Shown here one piece after another: positions 1 to 7,124 of a DNA stretch of 18,140 nucleotides. Numbering within the stretch: position 1 is the first letter of the stretch; each line of letters opens with the position of its first letter. The notes beneath the pieces are model-generated. The model was not told where the DNA came from and did no database searches. It saw only the letters and a program-made list of their open reading frames with translations. A program made the position numbers and the translations under genes. The stretch is from CAVXAE01 sp044225565 (GTDB taxonomy: Bacteria > Pseudomonadota > Gammaproteobacteria > Steroidobacterales > Steroidobacteraceae): positions 1-18,140 of the forward strand of contig JBGAIL010000095.1 in assembly GCA_044225565.1 (NCBI GenBank). The letters run 5' to 3'.

Positions 1-1
1 C

Positions 2-1108
2 TGCTGCTCGGTCCTGCTCGCCGCCTGCGGCAAGAAGGACGGCGCCGCCGGTCCGCAGACCGCCGCCGGTGCGCCGCAGGCCGAAGAGAAGGTGCTGAAC
101 CTCTACATCTGGAACGACTACCTCGCCGAGGACACCATCTCGAACTTCGAGAAGGAGACGGGCATCAAGGTGTCGGTCAGCAACTACGGCAGCGTCGAGG
201 AGCTCGACAGCAAGCTGGCGCCGGGCAATTCCGGCTACGACATCGTGGTGCCGTCCGCTTCCGCCTACGAGCGCCAGATCCGCTCGGGCTACTACCAGAA
301 GCTCGACAAGTCGAAGCTGCCGAACCTCGTCAACATGGACCCGGAGATCCAGCAGCGCCTGGCGATGCACGATCCGAACAACGACTACGCCGTGCTGCAC
401 ATGTGGGGCACCACCGGCATCGGCTACAACACGGCGAAGGTGAAGGCGGCCGCGCCCGATGCGCCGCTCGGCAGCTGGAAGCTGGTGTTCGACCCGGCGG
501 TCGCGAAGAAGCTGCAGAAGTGCGGCATCGCCGTGCTCGACTCCGCCACCGAGATGTTCAGCATGGCGCTGGACGCCATCGGCAAGGACCCGAACAGCCA
601 GGTCGCCGCGGACCTCGAGGCGGGCGCGGACGCCCTCATGAAGGTGCGGCCTTTCATCCGCTACATCGACACGCAGCGCATGATCTCCGACCTCGCGAAC
701 GGCGAGATCTGCGTGGCCATCGGCTACAGCGGCGACATCCTGCAGGCGCGCGACCGCGCCGACGAGAACGAGACGGGGCAGCAGATCGCGTACTTCATCC
801 CGAAGGAAGGCTCCATCATGTGGTTCGACAGCTACCTCATCCCGAAGGACGCGCCGCACCCCGACAATGCGCATGCCTTCATCAACTACATGCTGAAGCC
901 CGAAGTGATCGCCGCGGTCACCAACACCGTGAACTACGCGAACGGCAACAAGGCCGCCACGCAGTTCGTGAACAAGGAAGTGCTGGACGATCCGGGCGTG
1001 TATCCGCCGCCCGACGTGAAGAGCAAGCTGGTGCCGGATCTCGCGGACACCGAGGAGACCACGCGCCTGATGACGCGCCTGTGGACGAAGTTCATGACCG
1101 GTCGATAG
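2..1108 (+). CDS. potF: Putrescine-binding lipoprotein of ABC transporter, first copy (5' end outside window)
   Basis: Substrate-binding component of a polyamine (putrescine-type) ABC importer. The reading frame is open from base 2, and the start codon lies upstream of the window. The visible N-terminus ends in a lipobox (VLLAAC, Cys codon at 26-28), so the protein is probably a lipid-anchored periplasmic protein, unlike the soluble PotF of E. coli. After a short Ala/Gly/Pro linker the mature domain matches PotF throughout: FEKETGIKV, VPSASAYERQ, TTGIGYN, LANGEICVAIGY, SIMWFDSYLIP and VNYANGNKAA. Against E. coli PotF recalled from memory, the ligand-pocket positions are kept as Trp-Asn-Asp-Tyr (W37-Y40), Ser85, Glu185, Asp247, Asp278 and Tyr314; Phe276 is Trp and Trp244 is Tyr. 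It is followed 55 nt later by a second copy. From the KVLNLY segment to the stop the two copies align at a constant offset of 1210 nt with no gaps. Confidence 0.95.
   Translation, partial: CCSVLLAACGKKDGAAGPQTAAGAPQAEEKVLNLYIWNDYLAEDTISNFEKETGIKVSVSNYGSVEELDSKLAPGNSGYDIVVPSASAYERQIRSGYYQKLDKSKLPNLVNMDPEIQQRLAMHDPNNDYAVLHMWGTTGIGYNTAKVKAAAPDAPLGSWKLVFDPAVAKKLQKCGIAVLDSATEMFSMALDAIGKDPNSQVAADLEAGADALMKVRPFIRYIDTQRMISDLANGEICVAIGYSGDILQARDRADENETGQQIAYFIPKEGSIMWFDSYLIPKDAPHPDNAHAFINYMLKPEVIAAVTNTVNYANGNKAATQFVNKEVLDDPGVYPPPDVKSKLVPDLADTEETTRLMTRLWTKFMTGR
811..880 (+). repeat. Near-identical 70-nt patch shared by the two potF copies (copy A)
   Basis: This segment matches 2021-2090 at 67 of 70 bases, counted by eye, including nearly all third codon positions. 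The flanks of the two genes are clearly more diverged. It encodes the ligand-pocket stretch around SIMWFDSYLIP and the following helix. It is a by-product of the gene duplication, maintained either by strong constraint or by gene conversion. Confidence 0.8.
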
Positions 1109-1163
1109 CAGAAGCAAGCCATCGACGGCCTCGCACCTTGTAAGGTCGTGTGCAGCAGGACGG

Positions 1164-2318
1164 ATGAAAAGGAGCACCCTGTGTTTCCCCACTGCGGGCC
1201 TTGCTTGCGCAATGCTGCTCGCCGCCTGCGGCTCGAAGGTGGAAAGCCCGGCGGGAGCAGGGGACGTCGATGCCGCTCCGGTGGCGGTGCCCGAGGAGAA
1301 GGTCCTCAATCTCTACGTCTGGAACTACTATCTCGGTCCCGACACCGTCGCCAACTTCGAGAAGGAGACGGGCATCAAGGTGTTCCTCAGCAACTACAGC
1401 AGCAACGAAGAGCTCGAGAGCAAGCTCGCTCCGGGGCACTCCAGCCACGATGTCGTGGTGCCGTCGGCCTCCTTCTACGAGCGTCAGATCCGTGGCGGCT
1501 ACTATCGCAAGCTCGACAAATCGAAGCTGCCGAATCTCTCGCACATGGATCCGGACATCCTCGCGCGCATGGCCATGCAGGATCCGGGCAATGAACATGC
1601 CGTGCTGCACGCATGGGGCACCACGGGCGTCGGCTACAACGTCGCAAAGGTGAAGGCTGCGGCGCCCGACGCGCCGCTCGACAGCTGGCAGCTGGTGTTC
1701 GAACCCGCCAATGCGAAGCGGCTGCAGAAGTGCGGCATCGCGGTGCTGGAATCGGCCAGCGAGATGTTCTTCGTGACCTTGCGTGCCATCGGCCGGGATC
1801 CCAACAGCCAGAAGTCCGAGGACATCGAGGCCGCCGCAGCCGCGCTGATGAGAATTCGGCCCTATATCCGCTACATCGATACGGACCGCATCCTCCCCGG
1901 CCTTGCGAACGGCGAGATATGCGTCACGGTCGGTTACATCGGCGACATACTTCAGGGTCGCAATCGCGCGCGCGAAAGCAACACCGGGCAGGAGATCGCC
2001 TACTTCATTCCCAGGGAAGGCTCGATCATGTGGTTCGACAGCTACCTCATCCCGAAAGACGCGCCGCACCCCGGCAATGCGCATGCCTTCCTGAATTACA
2101 TGCTGCGACCGGAGGTAATCGCGGGCGTCACCAACGCCATCAACTACGCCAACGGCAACAAGGACGCGGCGCGGTTCGTGAACAAGGCAGTGCTCGACGA
2201 GCCGGGCATCTATCCGCCGCCGCAGGTACGCGCCAAGCTCGTGCCGGTTCTCGCCAACGACGAGCAGACGACCCGGCGGATGACGCGGCTGTGGACCCGA
2301 TTCATGACGGGAAGATGA
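1164..2318 (+). CDS. potF: Putrescine/polyamine-binding lipoprotein, second copy with altered pocket residue
   Basis: Second polyamine-binding protein, 384 residues. ATG 1164 is chosen because it gives a complete lipoprotein signal peptide: Lys2-Arg3, a hydrophobic core and lipobox LLAAC with Cys22. A weak AGGA lies at 1157-1160. A poorly conserved Ala/Pro/Val linker (about 23-45) precedes the PotF fold. Pocket residues aligned from memory with E. coli PotF are Trp53, Asn54, Tyr56, Ser101, Glu200, Asp261, Trp290, Asp292 and Tyr328. The position of PotF Asp39, a known specificity residue, is Tyr55 here, whereas the first copy keeps Asp. Loss of this acidic side chain suggests a different ligand or affinity (inference). 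The gene ends 4 nt before potG, so it is clearly part of the transporter operon. Function as a polyamine-family binder is secure; the exact ligand is not. Confidence 0.95.
   Translation: MKRSTLCFPTAGLACAMLLAACGSKVESPAGAGDVDAAPVAVPEEKVLNLYVWNYYLGPDTVANFEKETGIKVFLSNYSSNEELESKLAPGHSSHDVVVPSASFYERQIRGGYYRKLDKSKLPNLSHMDPDILARMAMQDPGNEHAVLHAWGTTGVGYNVAKVKAAAPDAPLDSWQLVFEPANAKRLQKCGIAVLESASEMFFVTLRAIGRDPNSQKSEDIEAAAAALMRIRPYIRYIDTDRILPGLANGEICVTVGYIGDILQGRNRARESNTGQEIAYFIPREGSIMWFDSYLIPKDAPHPGNAHAFLNYMLRPEVIAGVTNAINYANGNKDAARFVNKAVLDEPGIYPPPQVRAKLVPVLANDEQTTRRMTRLWTRFMTGR
2021..2090 (+). repeat. Near-identical 70-nt patch shared by the two potF copies (copy B)
   Basis: Partner of the segment at 811-880, in the same frame and at the same 1210-nt offset as the rest of the duplication. 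There are three mismatches in 70 bases. Confidence 0.8.
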
Positions 2319-2322
2319 GACC

Positions 2323-3480
2323 ATGGCAACCAACGCAGCCGCGGCACCCAACGCGCAGGGCAGGAAAGAGCCCTGGAAGGATCCGAGCGCGCAGCCCTAC
2401 ATCCGCATCGAGAGCGTCACCAAGGCCTTCGGCGACTTCGTCGCGGTGAGCGAGGTGAGCCTGAGCATCTACCGGGGCGAGATCTTCTGCCTCCTGGGCG
2501 GCTCGGGCTGCGGCAAGACGACGCTGCTGCGCATGCTGGCGGGCTTCGAGGAGCCGACGGCCGGGCGCATCTTCATCGACGGCGCCGACATGGCGCGCGT
2601 GCCGCCGTACGAGCGCCCGGTGAACATGATGTTCCAGTCCTACGCGCTCTTCCCGCATATGACGGTGGAGAAGAACATCGGTTTCGGCCTGCGCCAGGAA
2701 GGCACGCCGCGCGCGCAGATCGCCGAGCGCGTGGCGGAGATGGTGAACATCGTGAAGCTGAACGGCCTCGAGCAGCGCAAGCCTCATCAGCTCTCGGGCG
2801 GGCAGCGCCAGCGCGTGGCGCTCGCACGGTCGCTGATCAAGCGTCCGAAGCTGCTGCTGCTCGATGAGCCGCTGGGCGCCCTGGACAAGAAGCTGCGCGA
2901 GCACACGCAGTTCGAGCTGGTGAACATCCAGGAGCGTCTCGGCGTCACCTTCGTGGTCGTGACGCACGACCAGGAAGAGGCGATGACGCTCGCTTCGCGC
3001 ATCGGCGTGATGAACCAGGGACGCATCGTGCAGGTGGGCACGCCCCACGAGATCTACGAATTCCCCGGATCGCGCTTCGTCGCGGACTTCATCGGCAACG
3101 TGAACATGTTCGAGGGCCGCATCGTCGAGGACGAGCCGGATTACGTGCTCATCGAGTCGAAGGAGTTGGGTGCGCCCATCTACGTTGGGCACGGCGTCAG
3201 CGCGCCACCGGACGCCATCGTCTGGACGGCGGTGCGGCCGGAGAAGATCCAGCTCACGCGCGAGGCGCCCGCCGAGACGCGTCACAATGCCGCGCAGGGC
3301 GTCGTGAAAGAGATCGCCTACATGGGCGACATGTCCATCTATCTCGTTCAGCTGGCCTCGGGCAAGACCCTCCGCGTCACCCAGCCCAACGCCTTCCGCC
3401 AGCACGAGGACCGAATCACCTGGGAAGACCGCGTGTGGCTCAGCTGGCACGAGTCCAGCGCCGTCGTGGTGACGCAGTGA
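2323..3480 (+). CDS. potG: Polyamine ABC transporter ATPase PotG
   Basis: Cytoplasmic ATPase of the putrescine importer, 385 residues, the usual length for PotG/PotA. Visible in order: Walker A GGSGCGKTT (59-67), Q-loop Gln105 (MMFQSYALFPHM), signature LSGGQRQRVALAR (157-169), Walker B LLLLDEP (177-183) with the D-loop, switch His215 (VVTHDQEEA), then a C-terminal TOBE-like regulatory domain from about residue 250 (FIGNVNMFEGRI, AVRPEKIQL). The first 25 residues are a polar leader seen in PotG but not in many other ATPases of this class. ATG 2323 sits 4 nt after the potF stop, and the purine-rich GGGAAG within the end of potF can serve as ribosome-binding site. The stop codon overlaps the start of potH in the sequence GTGA, implying coupled translation. 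Confidence 0.97.
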   Translation: MATNAAAAPNAQGRKEPWKDPSAQPYIRIESVTKAFGDFVAVSEVSLSIYRGEIFCLLGGSGCGKTTLLRMLAGFEEPTAGRIFIDGADMARVPPYERPVNMMFQSYALFPHMTVEKNIGFGLRQEGTPRAQIAERVAEMVNIVKLNGLEQRKPHQLSGGQRQRVALARSLIKRPKLLLLDEPLGALDKKLREHTQFELVNIQERLGVTFVVVTHDQEEAMTLASRIGVMNQGRIVQVGTPHEIYEFPGSRFVADFIGNVNMFEGRIVEDEPDYVLIESKELGAPIYVGHGVSAPPDAIVWTAVRPEKIQLTREAPAETRHNAAQGVVKEIAYMGDMSIYLVQLASGKTLRVTQPNAFRQHEDRITWEDRVWLSWHESSAVVVTQ

Positions 3481-4385
3481 AGCCGCTGCTGCGGCGCCGC
3501 CTGAGGGGGGCCGGCCGCGGCGCCGTCATCGCGGTCCCGTGGCTGTGGCTGCTGCTGTTCTTCCTGATCCCCTTCGTCATCGTGCTGAAGATCAGCTTCG
3601 CCGAGACCCGGCTCGCCGTTCCGCCGTACACGCCGCTCCTCTCCTGGGTGGAGGGGCACTACGTGCTGCAGCTGAACACGGGCAATTTCCTGTTCCTGCT
3701 GAAGGATTCCCTGTACCTCGAAGCCTTCCTGAGCTCGCTGAAGGTGGCCTCGATCTCCACCGTGCTCTGCCTCCTGCTCGGCTATCCCATGGCCTACGGC
3801 ATCGCGAGGGCGACGCCGGCGTGGCGCAACATCCTGCTGCTGATGATCATCCTGCCGTTCTGGACGTCGTTCCTGGTTCGCGTCTACGCGTGGATGGGCC
3901 TGCTGCGCAACAACGGCGTGATCAACAATGCGCTCATGGCGCTCGGCGTCATCGACGAGCCCATCGTGATGATGAACACCGATTTCGCGATGTACGTGGG
4001 CATCGTCTACTCCTACCTGCCGTTCATGATCCTGCCGCTGTATTCCAACCTCGAGAAGCACGACCACACGCTGATCGAGGCCGCGGTGGACCTCGGCTCG
4101 CGGCCGTTCAGGGCGTTCCTGCAGATCACGCTGCCGCTGTCGAAGAACGGCGTCATCGCCGGCTGCATGCTGGTGTTCATCCCGGCGGTGGGCGAGTTCG
4201 TGATCCCCCGGCTCCTCGGCGGCACGGATTCGCTGATGATCGGCCGCGTGCTGTGGGATGAGTTCTTCAGCAACCGCGACTGGCCGGTGGCGAGCTCGGT
4301 GGCCATCTGCCTGCTCCTCGCGCTGGTGATCCCCATCATGATCTTCCAGCGTTACCAGATGAAGGAAGCGGGAGACAAGGCGTGA
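3477..4385 (+). CDS. potH: Polyamine ABC transporter permease PotH
   Basis: Inner-membrane permease, 302 residues. The GTG at 3477 is chosen as start because it overlaps the potG stop in GTGA (3477-3480). A longer frame from 3435 would lie inside potG and add an arginine-rich stretch unlike PotH. The N-terminus has a basic segment followed by a first membrane helix (about residues 16-38), and further hydrophobic segments are spaced as in a six-helix permease. The EAA loop that contacts the ATPase is visible at about 201-220 (EAAVDLGSRPFRAFLQITLP). Identity as PotH rather than PotB is supported by the partner genes and by motifs such as LPFWTSFLVRVYAWMGLLRNNG. Its stop overlaps the next start in the same GTGA arrangement. 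Confidence 0.96.
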   Translation: MKPLLRRRLRGAGRGAVIAVPWLWLLLFFLIPFVIVLKISFAETRLAVPPYTPLLSWVEGHYVLQLNTGNFLFLLKDSLYLEAFLSSLKVASISTVLCLLLGYPMAYGIARATPAWRNILLLMIILPFWTSFLVRVYAWMGLLRNNGVINNALMALGVIDEPIVMMNTDFAMYVGIVYSYLPFMILPLYSNLEKHDHTLIEAAVDLGSRPFRAFLQITLPLSKNGVIAGCMLVFIPAVGEFVIPRLLGGTDSLMIGRVLWDEFFSNRDWPVASSVAICLLLALVIPIMIFQRYQMKEAGDKA

Positions 4386-5221
4386 GCCACAACCGCTCGC
4401 TCTTCCTGCTGACGGCGCTGGTGCTGGGCTTCGCCTTCCTCTACATCCCCATCCTGTCGGTCATCGTGTTCTCGTTCAACGAGTCGAAACTGGTGACCGT
4501 GTGGGGTGGATTCTCGACCCGCTGGTATGGCGTGCTGCTCGATGACCGGCAGATGCTCGAGGGCATGTGGCTCAGCCTGCGCATCGCGGCGGTGACGGCC
4601 ACGGGCGCGGTCATCGTGGGCACGCTCGCGGGGCTCGCGCTGGCGCGCTTCGGGCGGTTTCGCGGCCGCACGCTGCTCTCCGGCATGGTCGCCGCTCCGC
4701 TGGTCATGCCCGAGGTCATCACGGGCCTGTCGCTGCTGCTGCTGTTCGTGGCCTTCGCGGGCCTGCCGCTGGTGCCGGACCAGCGTGGCTTCAGTACCAT
4801 CACCATCGCGCACATCACGCTGACCCTGTCCTACGTCACCGTCATCGTGCAGTCGCGGCTCGCAACGATGGACGAATCCCTGGAGGAGGCGGCCATGGAC
4901 CTCGGCGCACGACCCGCCAAGGTGTTCATGGTCATCACGCTGCCGATCATCGCTCCGGCGATCCTGTCCGGCTGGCTGCTCGCCTTCACCCTGTCCCTGG
5001 ACGATCTCGTGATCGCGAGCTTCACCGCAGGCCCCTCCACGAACACGCTGCCGATGATGATCTTTTCCAAGGTGCGCCTGGGCGTCACCCCCGAGATCAA
5101 CGCGCTCGCGACGCTGATGGTGGGCACGGTCACGATTTTCGTGATCGGAGCCGGTATGCTGATGGCCCGCCAGGAGCGCACGCGCAGGCGTGACATCCAG
5201 ATGGCGCAAGCGGGTCAGTAG
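4382..5221 (+). CDS. potI: Polyamine ABC transporter permease PotI
   Basis: Second inner-membrane permease of the importer, 279 residues. It starts at GTG 4382, overlapping the potH stop by 4 nt, with GGGAG shortly upstream inside potH. The N-terminal helix and following loop (YIPILSVIVFSFNESK, then TRWY) are characteristic of PotI/PotC. The EAA loop is at about 169-188 (EEAAMDLGARPAKVFMVITL), and the DDLVIASF segment follows. Together with PotG and PotH it forms the translocation complex served by either of the two binding lipoproteins. The next gene begins 3 nt after its stop, so co-transcription continues. Confidence 0.96.
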   Translation: MSHNRSLFLLTALVLGFAFLYIPILSVIVFSFNESKLVTVWGGFSTRWYGVLLDDRQMLEGMWLSLRIAAVTATGAVIVGTLAGLALARFGRFRGRTLLSGMVAAPLVMPEVITGLSLLLLFVAFAGLPLVPDQRGFSTITIAHITLTLSYVTVIVQSRLATMDESLEEAAMDLGARPAKVFMVITLPIIAPAILSGWLLAFTLSLDDLVIASFTAGPSTNTLPMMIFSKVRLGVTPEINALATLMVGTVTIFVIGAGMLMARQERTRRRDIQMAQAGQ

Positions 5222-5224
5222 CGA

Positions 5225-5962
5225 GTGGAATTCCTCGGCATCGACGTAGGGGGCTCGTCCATCAAGGCGGGCGTGGTCGACGTGGCGGCAGGCCGCATCA
5301 CGGGCGAGATCGCTTCGCTTCCCACGCCCAGGCCCTCGGACCCCGAAGCGGTCATGAAGGTGGTCGCGGCGCTGGGCGCGAAACTGCCTTCGAGCGGCCC
5401 GGTGGGGTTCGCTTTTCCCAGCGTCGTGCAGAAGGGGAAGGCGCGCACCGCGGCCCACGTGGACCATGCATGGGTGAATGCGGACGGCTCCGCGCTCGTG
5501 CAGCGCACCCTGGGCCGGCCCTGTGCCTTCCTGAACGACGCGGACGCCGCAGGCCTCGCTGAAATGGGCTGTGGCGCCGGCAAGGGCACGCAGGGCACCG
5601 TGATCATGCTCACCTTCGGCACGGGCATCGGCTCTGCCCTGTTCGTGGATGGAGTGCTGTACCCGAATACCGAGCTAGGCCACCTGGAGCTGCGCGGCGT
5701 AGACGCAGAGGAGTGGGCTTCGGCGCGCATCCGCACCCTGCTGAGTCTCGACTGGCCTGCGTGGATCGCCCGTGTGAACGAGTACCTGGCTGCGATGCAC
5801 CGGCTCTTCTGGCCGGACGTTTTCATCCTGGGTGGCGCGGTCAGCGAGAATTTCGCGGAATTCGCGCCGCTGCTGCGCTCTCCCGCCGAGATTCGCCCCG
5901 CGCACTTCGCCGGCCAGGCCGGCATCATCGGAGCCGCGATCGCCGCATCGAAGCTGCGGTAA
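5225..5962 (+). CDS. ppgK: ROK-family kinase, polyphosphate glucokinase type
   Basis: Sugar kinase of the ROK/ASKHA fold, 245 residues, the usual size of polyphosphate-dependent glucokinase (phosphorylates glucose using inorganic polyphosphate or ATP). Seen: phosphate-1 motif GIDVGGSSIKAG (5-16), the FLNDADAAG motif with presumed catalytic Asp105, phosphate-2 segment LTFGTGIGSALF (129-140), and PNTELGHLEL (148-156), which is typical of the PpgK group. The Cys-rich zinc motif of many ROK repressors and kinases is absent, as expected for PpgK, and there is no DNA-binding domain. GTG 5225 is used because it begins directly with the MEFLGIDVGG strand and lies 3 nt after potI. A sugar kinase tucked tightly behind a polyamine importer is unexpected. 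The substrate is assigned by family resemblance only. Confidence 0.85.
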   Translation: MEFLGIDVGGSSIKAGVVDVAAGRITGEIASLPTPRPSDPEAVMKVVAALGAKLPSSGPVGFAFPSVVQKGKARTAAHVDHAWVNADGSALVQRTLGRPCAFLNDADAAGLAEMGCGAGKGTQGTVIMLTFGTGIGSALFVDGVLYPNTELGHLELRGVDAEEWASARIRTLLSLDWPAWIARVNEYLAAMHRLFWPDVFILGGAVSENFAEFAPLLRSPAEIRPAHFAGQAGIIGAAIAASKLR

Positions 5963-5972
5963 GCTGCGCCGC

Positions 5973-7124
5973 ATGGAGATCCGCAGCAAGCTGCCCGACG
6001 TCGGCGTCACCATCTTCGCCACCATCTCGCGCAGGGCGCAGGAGCTCGGCGCGCTGAACCTGGGGCAGGGTTTCCCGGATTTCGAGATCGACCCGCGGCT
6101 CACGGAGCTGGTCACCGAGGCGATGCGGGCCGGGCACAATCAGTACGCGCCTTATGAAGGTGCAATGGCGCTGCGCGAGCAGATCGCCGCGAAGATCCTC
6201 CAGTGCTACGGCGCCTCGGTGGACCCGGAAGCGGAAGTCACGGTGACGCTCGGCGCCACCGAAGCCATCTATTCCGCCGTGCAGGCCGTGGTGGCCGCGG
6301 GGGACGAGGCCATCGTCTTCGATCCCTGCTACGACTCGTACGATCCCGCGGTGCGCCTGGCTGGGGGCAGGTGCATCCACGTTCCGCTCAGCCCGCCGCG
6401 GTTCGGGTACGACTGGGATCGCGTGTGGGCGAGTGTCACGCCGCGCACGCGGCTCATCATCTTCAATTCGCCGAACAACCCCACGTGCACCACGGCAACG
6501 GCGCGAGATCTCGACGAGCTCGCAGCCATCATGCGCGGGCGCGATATCGTGCTCATCTCGGACGAGGTGTACGAGCACATCGTGTACGACGGGCAGCAGC
6601 ACCAGTCCGTCCTCGCACACCCGGAGCTGCGGCAGCGCAGCTTCGCTGCGTACTCCTTCGGCAAGACCCTGCATTCCACCGGATTGCGCCTGGGATACTG
6701 CATCGCGCCGCCAGCATTGACCCGCGAGATGCGCAAGGTGCATCAGTTCAACACTTTCAGCATCGCTACGGCGCCACAGCACGCCGTAGCGGCCTACTTG
6801 CGCGAGAAGCCGGACGCATGGCGCGGCGTGTCCACGTTCTTCCAGCGCAAGCGCGACCGGTTCTGCGCGGCGCTCGCCGGCAGCCCGTTCTCGCTGCCGC
6901 CCGCGCAGGGCGCGTATTTCCAGCTGCTGGATTTCAGCCGTGTGGCGCCGCCCGGTGACATGGCATTCGTCGACCGGCTGCTCGACGAAGCGAAGCTCGC
7001 TACCATTCCGCTCACGCCGTTCTACCGCGAGCCGCCGCCGCTTTCTCTGGTGCGGCTGTGCATCGCCAAACGCGACGAAACGCTCGATGCCGCGGCCGCA
7101 CGGCTGCTAACCTTCCGGCCATGA
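5973..7124 (+). CDS. ybdL: PLP-dependent aminotransferase, YbdL-like (methionine / aromatic amino acids)
   Basis: Class I/II (fold type I) aminotransferase, 383 residues. ATG 5973 is chosen because the protein then begins MEIRSKLPDVGVTIF, matching the start of E. coli YbdL (SKLPQLGTTIF, recalled). Upstream in-frame codons lie inside the kinase gene. Visible: LNLGQGFPDF (29-37), NQYAPYEG (56-63), the NSPNNP motif around Asn169, SDEVYEH with Asp197 and Tyr200, the PLP lysine Lys231 in SFGKTLHSTG, and the C-terminal RLCIAK arginine that binds the substrate carboxylate. YbdL prefers methionine, with activity on His and Phe. The related kynurenine-oxoglutarate transaminase/CCBL group is the main alternative. 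The start is 10 nt after the kinase stop. The stop overlaps the following gene in ATGA, which links it to sulfur amino acid metabolism. Confidence 0.9.
   Translation: MEIRSKLPDVGVTIFATISRRAQELGALNLGQGFPDFEIDPRLTELVTEAMRAGHNQYAPYEGAMALREQIAAKILQCYGASVDPEAEVTVTLGATEAIYSAVQAVVAAGDEAIVFDPCYDSYDPAVRLAGGRCIHVPLSPPRFGYDWDRVWASVTPRTRLIIFNSPNNPTCTTATARDLDELAAIMRGRDIVLISDEVYEHIVYDGQQHQSVLAHPELRQRSFAAYSFGKTLHSTGLRLGYCIAPPALTREMRKVHQFNTFSIATAPQHAVAAYLREKPDAWRGVSTFFQRKRDRFCAALAGSPFSLPPAQGAYFQLLDFSRVAPPGDMAFVDRLLDEAKLATIPLTPFYREPPPLSLVRLCIAKRDETLDAAAARLLTFRP

Noticed and set aside
1135..1146. Small hairpin ACCTT-GT-AAGGT between the two potF genes
   Set aside because: Five-base arms with a 2-base gap and no T-run. 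Too weak to call a terminator or attenuator, though a role in differential expression of the two copies cannot be excluded.
1092..2351. A 419-codon open frame opposite the second potF, and similar long - strand frames opposite potG, potI and the aminotransferase
   Set aside because: High-GC codon bias leaves the opposite strand open by chance. The translations are rich in Arg, His and Asp without recognisable domains, while the sense strand encodes complete conserved proteins.
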